From CAYLPT01 sp964385645 (lineage in GTDB: Bacteria; Armatimonadota; Hebobacteria; Hebobacterales; Hebobacteraceae), in assembly GCA_964385645.1 (NCBI GenBank), contig CAYLPT010000197.1:1-31713 (forward strand): 31,713 bases of DNA, read 5' to 3'. The number at the start of each line of letters is the position of its first letter. Position 1 is the stretch's first letter. The notes under the pieces were generated by a model that saw nothing but the letters and a program-made list of their open reading frames with translations, was not told the DNA's origin and did not search any database. This document shows, one piece after another, positions 7,598-15,967 of the stretch. Both the position numbers and the translations under genes were made by a program.

Positions 7598-9562
7598 ATG
7601 ACGTCAGCGGGATCGGCCGGACAGAAAGCGGCTGACGGGGTAAGCGGTCGGGCGGTGGCTGTTGCCCTTCTCCTTCTGATCGTCCTTACGCCAGCGACCT
7701 TCTACGTGGAGATCGCCTGGCACGGGCAGATCGGGGGCGCGAGCTTCCCCCCGATCGCCCTCGTCGCCGTGCTGGCGGCGCTGGGCAGCGTTCCCGCCCT
7801 GCGGCGCTTCGGGCTCACCCGCCGCGAGCTGCTCGCGATCTACGCGGTGCTGGCGGTGGGCACCCCGCTGGTGGGCAGGGCAGTGCTCTTCTTCATGCTC
7901 CCGAAGACCGTCATGTACTACCACATGGCCCGCGCCCACCCGGAGTGGGAGTCGGGGTTCCTCCACCACATCCCCCTGTGGTTCGCCCCCAGCGATCCCG
8001 CGCTGGTGGAGGGCTTCTTCTTGGGGCAGGCGCGGGTGCCGTGGTCGGCCTGGGCGACGCCGCTGGGGGCCTGGCTGGGATTCGTCACCTGCCTGTTCCT
8101 GACCACCTTCTGCATATCGGCGCTGGTCCAGCAGCAGTGGGTCCGCAACGAACGGCTCACCTTCCCGTTGGCGCAGGTGCCTCTCGAAACGATCCACGAG
8201 TCCAGCGCGCCCCACGGAGCCGCTCGGCTCGCGGCCTCGCCGATGCTGTGGATCGGCGTCACCATCTCCCTCCTCCTCGGCGGCCTGAGCAGGCTCTCCA
8301 ACCTGTTCCCCTCCCTGCCCTCCGTTCCGCTGGGCCCGTTGACTCTGATCGCGCGCCAGCGCGTCGGGCCCCTGGCCGGGCTCGGCGAGCTGTCCTTCAC
8401 CTTCTGGCCATGGCTCATCGGCCTCATCTACATCATCCCGAAAGAGCTATCTTTCTCGTGTTGGTTCTTCTGGCTCCTTCGCCTTGGGCTGCATGTCGGC
8501 GCCATCGCCGCGGGCTCCACTCCCATGGACCCCCAAGACTGGTATCATGCTGGGTTCCCCGCGCCCTACCACCAGGGAACGGGGGCCCTCTTCGCACTCG
8601 GGGCCTGGGTGCTCTGGACCGGGCGCCGCCATCTGGGCCGCGCCCTCCGGATCGCGCTCGCGCGCGGGCCGGGGCGGGAGGACCGCGACCAACCGCTGCC
8701 CTACCGCTGGGCTGTGGCAGGGGCGTTGCTCTTCTTTGGCGGCACCGTCCTGTTCGGGTGGCTGGCGGGGTGCCGGATCCTCTTCGCGGTGGCGCTCATG
8801 ACAGTGCTCGCGGCCTACTTCATGGTCTGCGCCCGGCTGCGCGCGGAGACGGCGCTCGACCCCTCGGTGCTCGACATGTACCAGGTGCTCATGATGCCCG
8901 GCAGCGCTCTCCTGCGCCCACGCGAGCTCGTGACGCTCGTGACCATGCGCTGGGCCACCTTTCCCTCCCCGGGCGAGACCTTGGTGGTCAGCACCTCCAC
9001 CGCGCTCGAGAACATGAAGATCGCCGACGCCTCCGGGGTGGACCAGCGGCGGCTGGCATGGGCGGTGGCAGCGGGTTTCCTCGTCGCCCTCACGGCGGGC
9101 GCGCTGGTGACCCTCTGGGGCGTCTACCACTACGGCTACTTCGGCACAACCGCCGGAGCGGCCCCCTACTGGCCCTCTCTGCAGAGCCGCCAGGACGGCG
9201 GCCTGATCATGCAGCACCTGAGCGCCCCCAGCCCACCCGACTACAACGGCATGCTCGCCATGGCCGCAGGCGGCGCGATCGCCATCGCGCTCGGCGCGCT
9301 CAGGCTGCGCCTGTGGTGGTGGCCGTTCCACCCCGTTGGCTATATCATCGCCAATAGCTGGGGCATGCACTGGTACCTGGTCCCTTTCCTCGTGGGCTGG
9401 TCGGCCAAGACGCTCGTGCTCCGCTACGGGGGGCTCCGCCTCTACCGGCAGACCTTTCCCGTCGCCATCGGGCTCATCGTCGGCGACATGCTCAACCGGG
9501 CGCTCTGGTCCCTCATCATGGTGGGTACCGGCGGCAGAGTCCTCACGGTTGGAGGCGCGTGA
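7598..9562 (+). CDS. Large multi-pass membrane protein, DUF6785/DUF6784 type; possible transporter
   Basis: The start is the ATG at 7598 with AGGAG ten bases upstream; the open frame begins at 7487 but the extra 37 residues are not membrane-protein-like. The 654-residue product begins with a short polar stretch, then about a dozen hydrophobic segments, the first at VAVALLLLIVLTPATFYVEI. Recognisable landmarks are LTRRELLAIYAVLAVGTPL, QWVRNERLTFPLAQVP, YIIPKELSFSCWFFW, MRWATFPSPGETLV, and near the end WWWPFHPVGYIIANSWGMHW and LRYGGLRLYRQTFP. This layout fits the DUF6785/DUF6784 family, found beside sugar genes in Armatimonadota and Planctomycetes; the function is not established. A role in uptake is inferred from context only. 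The truncated gene at 23229-23640 is a paralogue. Confidence 0.85.
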   Translation: MTSAGSAGQKAADGVSGRAVAVALLLLIVLTPATFYVEIAWHGQIGGASFPPIALVAVLAALGSVPALRRFGLTRRELLAIYAVLAVGTPLVGRAVLFFMLPKTVMYYHMARAHPEWESGFLHHIPLWFAPSDPALVEGFFLGQARVPWSAWATPLGAWLGFVTCLFLTTFCISALVQQQWVRNERLTFPLAQVPLETIHESSAPHGAARLAASPMLWIGVTISLLLGGLSRLSNLFPSLPSVPLGPLTLIARQRVGPLAGLGELSFTFWPWLIGLIYIIPKELSFSCWFFWLLRLGLHVGAIAAGSTPMDPQDWYHAGFPAPYHQGTGALFALGAWVLWTGRRHLGRALRIALARGPGREDRDQPLPYRWAVAGALLFFGGTVLFGWLAGCRILFAVALMTVLAAYFMVCARLRAETALDPSVLDMYQVLMMPGSALLRPRELVTLVTMRWATFPSPGETLVVSTSTALENMKIADASGVDQRRLAWAVAAGFLVALTAGALVTLWGVYHYGYFGTTAGAAPYWPSLQSRQDGGLIMQHLSAPSPPDYNGMLAMAAGGAIAIALGALRLRLWWWPFHPVGYIIANSWGMHWYLVPFLVGWSAKTLVLRYGGLRLYRQTFPVAIGLIVGDMLNRALWSLIMVGTGGRVLTVGGA

Positions 9563-9620
9563 ACACACCAGCGGGCCCACCCTCGCCGGTGAGGGCTATC
9601 GAGGAAGCGAGGAGGAAAGA

Positions 9621-10799
9621 ATGGAGAAGAGACTCATCGAGATCGGGCAGGACATCCCCACCCCCGAGTACATCAGACAACACGTCCGGGCGATGGAGGA
9701 GCGGCCCTTCGACGGGCTGGCGCTTCGCCTCCCCGCCGACGTGGGCTCGGGCATGATCTTCGACCTCAAGGCCTGGGATTCGGTCGCCCGCGGCCGAAGG
9801 GACAGCGAACGACGCGAGCTTGACACGCTGGCGGCGATCGAGTGGGGGGAACAGCTTCGCGACAACTTCGTCATGCTCTACGCCCGCTCCACCATGGACT
9901 GGTTCGATGACCGCGACTGGGAGAGGGTGCTGGAGCACGTGCGCTTCTGCGCCCGCGCCGCGCGGGCCGGACGCTGCCGGGGAGTGCTCTGGGACCCCGA
10001 GCCCTATACCCGCGACAGCGACGCCGTCAACCCCTGGGTCTACGCCCAGCAGCCCGGGCGCCAGCAGCGGCGCTTCTCCGACTACCAGAAGATGGTGCGC
10101 CAGAGGGGCGCGGAGTTCATGTGCGCGCTGCAGGAGGAGTTCCCAGGTCTGCACGTGCTCGCCCTGCGCATCCTCAGCGACTTCGCCAGGGGCTCTCCCT
10201 TCACATCACCGCTCCTGGACATGAAGGACCCCGAGGCTCGGACCGCCAAGCTCGCCGAGACCTACTACGGGCTGCATCCGGCCTTCTTCAACGGGATGCT
10301 CGATGTCGCCGCGCCGCAGGTGACCATCACCGACGCCAACGAGGACGCTTACTTCTACACATCGGCGCTCGAGTACTACCGGATCTACAAGGTCCTCAGG
10401 CAGGACGCCCTCGCGCTGGTGGCCCCAGAGAACCACCACACTTACCGCTCTCAGGTGCGCGTGGGCCAGGCGGTCTCGGTAGACTATGTGGTGGGGCGGT
10501 GGGCCGGCGGTCTCGGTGGTTTCCCGCGGGCTCTGACGTACCAGGCGCTCGAGCTGACGCCGGAGCAGCAGGCGCAGTGGCTGGAGCACAATGCCTACTA
10601 CGCGCTGGACACCGCCGACGAGTACGTGTGGGTCTGGACCGAGAAGCCCCTGGACTGGTGGGCGGGAGAGGGCATTCCGCCCGGGATCGAGCAGGCCCTC
10701 CGGTCCGCCAAAGAGAAGCACAGCCAGGGGCAGCCGCTGGGCTTCTCAGTCGAGGCGATGTTGGCTGACGCCAGAGCGCGGGCGGAGAGCGAGGGGTGA
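9621..10799 (+). CDS. Uncharacterised 'DPEPY' family protein, cytoplasmic copy (possible glycoside hydrolase-like barrel)
   Basis: The start is the ATG at 9621, directly after GGAGGAA at 9611-9617; the product has 392 residues and no signal peptide. I do not recognise a named family, but the protein is clearly paralogous to the one at 15968-17752. Shared blocks in order are DIPTP, DWFDD (93-97), DPEPYT (125-130), YGLHPAF, APEN (E270) and LEHN. The distance from DWFDD to DPEPYT is 32 residues in both. Alternating beta and alpha character, conserved acids after hydrophobic strands (GVLWDPEPY, ALVAPEN) and many aromatics suggest a TIM-barrel glycosidase-like fold, with E127 and E270 as candidate catalytic residues. 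That is inference. It follows the DUF6785 gene by 58 bp and is probably co-transcribed. Confidence 0.85.
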   Translation: MEKRLIEIGQDIPTPEYIRQHVRAMEERPFDGLALRLPADVGSGMIFDLKAWDSVARGRRDSERRELDTLAAIEWGEQLRDNFVMLYARSTMDWFDDRDWERVLEHVRFCARAARAGRCRGVLWDPEPYTRDSDAVNPWVYAQQPGRQQRRFSDYQKMVRQRGAEFMCALQEEFPGLHVLALRILSDFARGSPFTSPLLDMKDPEARTAKLAETYYGLHPAFFNGMLDVAAPQVTITDANEDAYFYTSALEYYRIYKVLRQDALALVAPENHHTYRSQVRVGQAVSVDYVVGRWAGGLGGFPRALTYQALELTPEQQAQWLEHNAYYALDTADEYVWVWTEKPLDWWAGEGIPPGIEQALRSAKEKHSQGQPLGFSVEAMLADARARAESEG

Positions 10800-10950
10800 T
10801 CGCTCTCCGGCCACACGATGCTCCGCCGCCCGGGGCGTGCCAGCTATGCCACCGAGACCAAGGAGGCGCGGTGGGGAGCGGATGCCCGCGATTTCGCCAT
10901 GAGAAGACGATTGGACAACACCCAACGATGGGAGCAAAGGAGGAGAAGGC

Positions 10951-12255
10951 ATGAGCAAGGCCGCTGACAAGCTAGCGATCGAGGGAGGCGCTCCGGTCGC
11001 CGCGAGCCCATTCCCGCGCTGGCCGCAGTTCGACATGGCGGTCATGGAGGACATCCGGCGGATCCTGGAGACCGGCGGGGTTAACTACTGGACCGGGAAG
11101 GTGGAGGGAGAGGCGCGCTCGCTGGGCATGAAGTTCGAGGACGAGTGGGCGAGGTGGTGTGGGGCCAGGTACGGCGTCTCGACCACTAATGGCACGAGCG
11201 CCCTGCACGTGGGCCTGGCGGGGCTGGGCATCGGCCCGGGTGATGAGGTGATCGTCCCCTCCTACAGCTTCATCGCCAGCGCCTTTTCGGTGTGCCAGGC
11301 GGGGGCGATCCCAGTGTTTGCGGATGTGGAGCGGGAGAGTCACACTCTGGATCCGGCGGATGTGGAGGCCAAGCTGTCAGAGCGCACCGCGGCCATCATG
11401 CCCGTGCACCTCTACGGCATCATGGCGAACATGGGCCCGCTCCTGGAGCTGGCACGCAGGCACGGCCTGAAGGTCATCGAGGACAGCGCGCAGGCCCACG
11501 GGGGCGAGTGGAACGGCAAGCGAGCTGGCACCATCGGTGACGTGGGCTGCTTCAGCTTCTGCCAGAGCAAGCACTTCACCACCGGGGGGGAGGGGGGCGC
11601 GGTGATCACCGATGACGAGGAGGTGGCCTGGCGCTGCCGGTCCTTTCGCGACCACGGCTACGATGTCCAGGAGCGCCTTCGCCTGCTGGAGGTCGAGGCC
11701 AAGCTCCCCTACATACACAACAGCGTGGGCTTCAACTTCCGCATGACCGAGATTCAGTCCGCCATCGGGCTCCGGGAGCTCGCGCGCTTCGACTCCTACC
11801 ACCTCCCCAAGCGCCGCCGCAACGGGGAGCACCTGCTCAAGCGCCTGCAGAATCTCCCCCAGATCAAGTATCTGCCCCTGGACACTTCGGAGCGCCGGAA
11901 TGCCTTCTGGATGTTCCCCATCGTACTGGACACCGACCGCCTCCGTGTCCGCGACGCCCGAGAGGTCGTCGCGGCCCTGGAGGCCGAGGGCATCCCGGCC
12001 GGGCCCGTGATGTGGCCGCAATGCTACCGGGAGAAGGCGTTCCAGGAGCACAACGGCTTCGGCCGGCTGCGCTATCCCTTCCGCGATCCCGCCGCGCGGC
12101 CGGAGGCGGTGCGCTATGATCTGGTGCACTGTGAGAACGCGGCCTGGCTCGAGGAGCGCACCTTCTGGGTCCCTTGCCACCCGGTCTACGAACTCGAGCA
12201 CATGGATCTGATCGCGCAGGCGATCGAGAAAGTGCTCGGCACCTATTCCCGCTGA
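10951..12255 (+). CDS. DegT/DnrJ/EryC1/StrS-family PLP-dependent enzyme (sugar aminotransferase type)
   Basis: The ATG at 10951 follows AAAGGAGGAG. The 434-residue product is the full family length. YGVSTTNGTSALHVGLAGLG is the cofactor-phosphate region, VIPSYSF-like VIVPSYSFIASA and PVFADVE follow, and VIEDSAQAHGG contains the Asp (178) that contacts the PLP ring nitrogen. FSFCQSKHFTTGGEGGAV carries the Schiff-base lysine (K207). NFRMTEIQSAIG is the usual substrate-side block. Members transfer amino groups to keto-sugars, and a few catalyse other PLP reactions on sugars. Finding one inside an apparently catabolic set suggests an amino-sugar or keto-sugar substrate, but the substrate cannot be read from sequence. 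It is cytoplasmic and lies 151 bp after the DPEPY gene. Confidence 0.92.
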   Translation: MSKAADKLAIEGGAPVAASPFPRWPQFDMAVMEDIRRILETGGVNYWTGKVEGEARSLGMKFEDEWARWCGARYGVSTTNGTSALHVGLAGLGIGPGDEVIVPSYSFIASAFSVCQAGAIPVFADVERESHTLDPADVEAKLSERTAAIMPVHLYGIMANMGPLLELARRHGLKVIEDSAQAHGGEWNGKRAGTIGDVGCFSFCQSKHFTTGGEGGAVITDDEEVAWRCRSFRDHGYDVQERLRLLEVEAKLPYIHNSVGFNFRMTEIQSAIGLRELARFDSYHLPKRRRNGEHLLKRLQNLPQIKYLPLDTSERRNAFWMFPIVLDTDRLRVRDAREVVAALEAEGIPAGPVMWPQCYREKAFQEHNGFGRLRYPFRDPAARPEAVRYDLVHCENAAWLEERTFWVPCHPVYELEHMDLIAQAIEKVLGTYSR

Positions 12256-12296
12256 GGCCATGGTGGGCCGCCGACCGCGAGGAGGCACGACTGGCG

Positions 12297-14129
12297 ATGC
12301 TGTCCCTCAACCGCAAGCTCAACGTCATCGAGTCCCGTGAGGATGCCACGGGCGCGCGGCGCTGGTGCGCCGAGCTGGTCGTCGAGGACGCCGACGGAGA
12401 GCACGTCTTCGCGGCCAGCGAGCGCACACATGAACTCGCCGGTTCGGCCGGCGGCTGGCATCTGTCGCTCGACCTCCGCGAGCGCGCTTCCTTCGACATC
12501 GTGGAGGTTACAGTCGCGCCCCGTGCTCGCGCCAGCCTGGGTCGGGTGTTCCTGCGTCTGCCTGGCGGTAAGGGGAGGATCCCGTCTCTCAGCACCTCGC
12601 GGACGCGGATGCTGGCGCTGCCGGAGGGGCCCTTCACGGAGAAGGGCGTGGTGCCCCTGGGGAGGCGCAGCGAGCCGCTGGCCTCCCGCTTTCTCACCGT
12701 GCTCCACGATGAGCGCTCCCGCACCGCCATCCTGGCCGGGGTGGCCGGCCTGGCGGATGACTTCTCCAGCTTCCGGGTGGACGGGAAGGTGCTGGAGGCC
12801 GGCTTCCTGGTCGGCCGGCCGCTCCATCGCCAAGAGCGCTACCCGCTCGCGATCGGGGTGGCGGAGGACCCGCTGGAGCTGCTCGCCGGCTACGGCGCCC
12901 TCCTGCACCCCCTCGGTCGCCACCGCTCTGCCCCGGTGGCAGGCTGGAACTCGTGGGACTACTACGGCGCCTCGGTCAGCATGGACGACATCCGGGCCGA
13001 GATGGCGGCCATCAAGGCCTCCCCCCTTGCTGAGAACCTCACCCACATCGTCGTGGACATGGGCTGGTGGAGCGACTGGGGCGACAACACGCCGAATCGC
13101 CGCTTCCCCGCCTCCTTTCGGACCATCGCCCGGGAGATCGAGCAGGCGGGCTTCGTGCCAGGGATCTGGCACGCCCCGCTGCTCGCCTCTCCCTGGAGCC
13201 ACACCGGCCGCCATCGCCAGGACCTGTTCGTGCAGACCCCGGAGGGCGGCCCGGCAATGGTGGGCGAGCAGGCGGTGCTGGACTGGACCCAACCGGAGGT
13301 GCTGGAGATGCTCGGGCGGCTCTTCCGCTCCCTCAGGAAGGCCGGTTTTCGCTACTTCAAGCTGGACTACATCTACCCCGAGGCCGTCCGCCAGCCGGGC
13401 CGGCGCGGCGACGAGACCGCCGGCCCCCTGGCCATCATCCGCCGCGGCCTTCAGGTGATACGCGAGGCGATCGGCGAGGACAGCTACCTGCTGAACTGCG
13501 GCGCTCCGCCGGAGTGTGCCCTTGGCATCGCGGACGCCTCCCGCGTCAGCACCGACATCCACTGCTTCTGGTCCCACATCTGGAACAACTCACGCGCCAT
13601 CGCCTGCCATCTGTGGGAGCATGGGAACCTCTGGAATGTGGACCCCGACTTCGCCCTCATCCGCTCCCGCGAGACCAGCGACGATCCCTTTCCCCAGTAC
13701 ATCTACCGGCGCCGGCCGTGGAAGGACCGCCGCGACTTCTGGATGGCCGGCCCGGAGGCCACCTTCGACGAGCTCAAGGTCTGGCTAACCGTCGTCCATA
13801 TGGCCGGCGGCGACATGCTGCTGTCGGACTCCATCGCTCGCCTGAACTGCACCGGCCTCTCGGCTCTGGATAAGCTCTTCCCCCAGATGCAGGAGAGCGC
13901 CCGTCCGCTGGACCTGTTCATCAACCCTCTCCCTCGCTTCTGGTGGGCGGAATCCAGCGGCCGCGGCCGGCTGGCGGTCTTCAACTGGGAGGACGAGCCG
14001 CGGCCCATCCTGAACCCCGACGGGGTCGCCGTTCCCTCCCACGGCAAGGACATCTGGACGGGCCGCCGGGTCCGGTTGTCGGAGGCGACTCTCATGCCGG
14101 CGCGCTCAGCGTATCTCCTGGTGGTGTAG
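12297..14129 (+). CDS. Alpha-galactosidase-like glycoside hydrolase (GH36, clan GH-D)
   Basis: I choose the ATG at 12297 with AGGAGG at 12280-12285; the open frame begins at 12174 inside the previous gene. The 610-residue product has an N-terminal beta-rich region (1-205) and then the barrel, starting with GWNSWDYYG (216-224), a hallmark of clan GH-D. FRYFKLDYIYP carries the nucleophile candidate D357, and RVSTDIH carries the acid/base candidate D420, as in GH36 retaining alpha-galactosidases. A C-terminal beta domain ends with PARSAYLLVV. There is no signal peptide, so it should act on an imported oligosaccharide. The precise linkage is uncertain because related GH36 and GH27 enzymes also act on N-acetylgalactosaminides and other alpha-glycosides. 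It lies 41 bp after the DegT gene. Confidence 0.88.
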   Translation: MLSLNRKLNVIESREDATGARRWCAELVVEDADGEHVFAASERTHELAGSAGGWHLSLDLRERASFDIVEVTVAPRARASLGRVFLRLPGGKGRIPSLSTSRTRMLALPEGPFTEKGVVPLGRRSEPLASRFLTVLHDERSRTAILAGVAGLADDFSSFRVDGKVLEAGFLVGRPLHRQERYPLAIGVAEDPLELLAGYGALLHPLGRHRSAPVAGWNSWDYYGASVSMDDIRAEMAAIKASPLAENLTHIVVDMGWWSDWGDNTPNRRFPASFRTIAREIEQAGFVPGIWHAPLLASPWSHTGRHRQDLFVQTPEGGPAMVGEQAVLDWTQPEVLEMLGRLFRSLRKAGFRYFKLDYIYPEAVRQPGRRGDETAGPLAIIRRGLQVIREAIGEDSYLLNCGAPPECALGIADASRVSTDIHCFWSHIWNNSRAIACHLWEHGNLWNVDPDFALIRSRETSDDPFPQYIYRRRPWKDRRDFWMAGPEATFDELKVWLTVVHMAGGDMLLSDSIARLNCTGLSALDKLFPQMQESARPLDLFINPLPRFWWAESSGRGRLAVFNWEDEPRPILNPDGVAVPSHGKDIWTGRRVRLSEATLMPARSAYLLVV

Positions 14130-14197
14130 GGGCTGTGAGAAGAGGACGGGAGTCGTGGCCGCTTAGCGGCAGGAAGACAGCTTAGCGGGAGCAGTCA

Positions 14198-14863
14198 ATG
14201 GGACAGCAATATCTGGACATCTCGGTGCCCATCCACCCGGGTACCCTGGTGTGGCCTGGCGATCCGCCGGTGGTCATCGCCGGCGCGGGTGGCGAAGTGG
14301 CCGGGGTCCGCTATCGTGCCAGCCGGATCACGCTCGGGAGCCACACCGGCACCCACGTGGATACTCCGCGCCACCTGGGCGTGGACGACACCAGCGTGGA
14401 CCAGTTGCCTCTGGAGGCGCTCCTCGGCCCCGCCCAGGTCCACGATTTGACTGGCCATCACGTTATCGGCAGCCGCGAGCTGGAGGCGGCGGGAGTCGGC
14501 TCGGCGGTGCGAGCTCTCCTCAAGACTGACAACTCCCACTGGGTGAGCAGTGGGCCGATGCCCGAGCTCCCCGCGCATCTGAGTGAGGAGGGTGCTCGCT
14601 ATCTCGTACGGGCAGGGGTGCGGCTGGTTGGCATTGACGGGTTGTCTCTGGACCATCCTGAGCGAGTTGACGCGCATCTCCTCCTCCTGCGCGCGGGGGT
14701 GGTGATCGTCGAGATGCTTGACCTCTCACAGGTGGCCCCGGGTGAGTACGAGCTGTTCTGTCTGCCGCTGCGGCTGGCGGGGGGAGATGGAGCACCGGCG
14801 CGGGCCGTGTTGCGGCCATTGCACCAGAGACCGAGCCATGAGGAGGCATCATGCGAAAACTGA
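14198..14863 (+). CDS. Cyclase-family metal-dependent hydrolase (kynurenine-formamidase-like)
   Basis: The 221-residue protein starts at the ATG at 14198, with GGGAG just upstream. The family signature HxGTHxDxPxH is intact: H49-T-G-T-H53-V-D55-T-P-R-H59, with H53, D55 and H59 the expected divalent-metal ligands. LVWPGDPP near the start and VGIDGLSLDH further on are also conserved positions. Members of this family (PF04199) hydrolyse N-formyl-kynurenine, cyclic amides and related substrates; in sugar clusters the substrate is unknown. Its last 13 nt overlap the start of the oxidoreductase gene, so the two are translationally coupled and probably act on the same compound. Confidence 0.9.
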   Translation: MGQQYLDISVPIHPGTLVWPGDPPVVIAGAGGEVAGVRYRASRITLGSHTGTHVDTPRHLGVDDTSVDQLPLEALLGPAQVHDLTGHHVIGSRELEAAGVGSAVRALLKTDNSHWVSSGPMPELPAHLSEEGARYLVRAGVRLVGIDGLSLDHPERVDAHLLLLRAGVVIVEMLDLSQVAPGEYELFCLPLRLAGGDGAPARAVLRPLHQRPSHEEASCEN

Positions 14864-15903
14864 ACTGGGGTGTGATCGGCGCCGGAGGCATCGCCTCTCG
14901 CCGCACGCTGCCGGGCGCCGTGGGCGGTGCTCCCAGCGCGCGCTTCCTGGTCGCCATGGACCTGCGCCCCGAGGCCGCGCAGGCCGCTGCCGAGCGCTTC
15001 GGCATACCCAGGGTATACGCCGGCGCAGAGGAGCTGTTGGCTGACCCGGAGGTGGAGGCGGTCTACATCGCGACCCCTGTCCACGTCCACTTCCCCCAGA
15101 TCGTGGCGGCCGCCGAGGCCGGCAAGCATGTGCTGGTCGAGAAGCCCGTCGCCCGCACCGTCGCCGAGGCGCAGGAGGCCATCGAGGCCTGCCGCCGCGC
15201 CGGGGTGCTGCTGGGCTGTGGCTACATGATGCGGTTCCACGCCCTCCATGCCGCCGCGCGAGACCTGATCGCGCGCGGGGAACTCGGAAGGGTGGTGGCC
15301 GGGCGGGCCCAGCTCACCTGCTGGTATCCGAGGATACCGGGCGCGTGGCGGCAGGACCCGGGATTGGGCGGGGGCGGCGCGCTCATGGACATGGGCAGCC
15401 ACTGCATTGACCTGCTCGAGTTCCTCGCCGGCGCCAGGGTTGCCTCGGTGATCGCCCTCAACGAGACCCTGGTGCAGGACTACCAGGTCGAGGACACCTC
15501 CAGCGTCATCCTGCGCCTGGAGAGCGGCGCCCAGATGGTCGTGGACTCCCTCTTCAACGTCCCGGACGCCGCCAGCCGCGCCCCGCTCGAGGTCTACGGC
15601 ACTCGGGGAGCTCTCTATGGCCAGGGCACCATCGGGCAGATGCCCACCGGGCGCATCGAGGTGGTGCTCTCTGACCAGGGCGACTATGACGCACAGCAAG
15701 AGCGCACCCCCGGCGAGCGCACCTTCGAGCTGAGGGCCGAGCCGGTGAACATGTACGCAGCAGAGATCGAGCAGTTCTCCCGCGCCGTCCTCGAGGGCGG
15801 GCGCCCCGCGGTGGACGGAGAGGAGGGGCTCTGGAACTTGAGGGTAGTGGAGGCCTGCTACCGCTCCAGCAGGGAGGGGCGGGAGATCGCGGTAGACGGC
15901 TAA
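14851..15903 (+). CDS. Gfo/Idh/MocA-family NAD(P)-dependent sugar oxidoreductase
   Basis: The ATG at 14851 follows GAGGAGG and lies inside the end of the cyclase gene. The 350-residue product begins with the Rossmann motif WGVIGAGGIASR, followed by VAMDLRPEAA, EAVYIATPVHVH and VLVEKPVA with K98 in the expected EKP motif. The C-terminal sheet domain carries MDMGSHCIDLLEF, where H184 and D187 fit the conserved GxHxxD catalytic site. Members oxidise or epimerise sugars, inositols and their derivatives using NAD(P). It is cytoplasmic and the substrate is not predictable. Pairing with the DegT-type enzyme and the cyclase would fit a keto-sugar intermediate. Confidence 0.94.
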   Translation: MRKLNWGVIGAGGIASRRTLPGAVGGAPSARFLVAMDLRPEAAQAAAERFGIPRVYAGAEELLADPEVEAVYIATPVHVHFPQIVAAAEAGKHVLVEKPVARTVAEAQEAIEACRRAGVLLGCGYMMRFHALHAAARDLIARGELGRVVAGRAQLTCWYPRIPGAWRQDPGLGGGGALMDMGSHCIDLLEFLAGARVASVIALNETLVQDYQVEDTSSVILRLESGAQMVVDSLFNVPDAASRAPLEVYGTRGALYGQGTIGQMPTGRIEVVLSDQGDYDAQQERTPGERTFELRAEPVNMYAAEIEQFSRAVLEGGRPAVDGEEGLWNLRVVEACYRSSREGREIAVDG

Positions 15904-15967
15904 GCACGGCCGTCCCCACGGCACCGGGCGAGCGCTAAGCTAACCAACACCTGGGAGGCAAGAGAGT

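Noticed and set aside
7945..9357. Long forward frame within the DUF6785 gene
   Set aside because: Arg/Pro/Ala-rich frameshift product of the membrane protein with no domain and no ribosome-binding site.
12243..13577. Long antisense frame opposite the GH36-like gene
   Set aside because: The sense strand encodes intact clan GH-D motifs; the antisense product is low-complexity.
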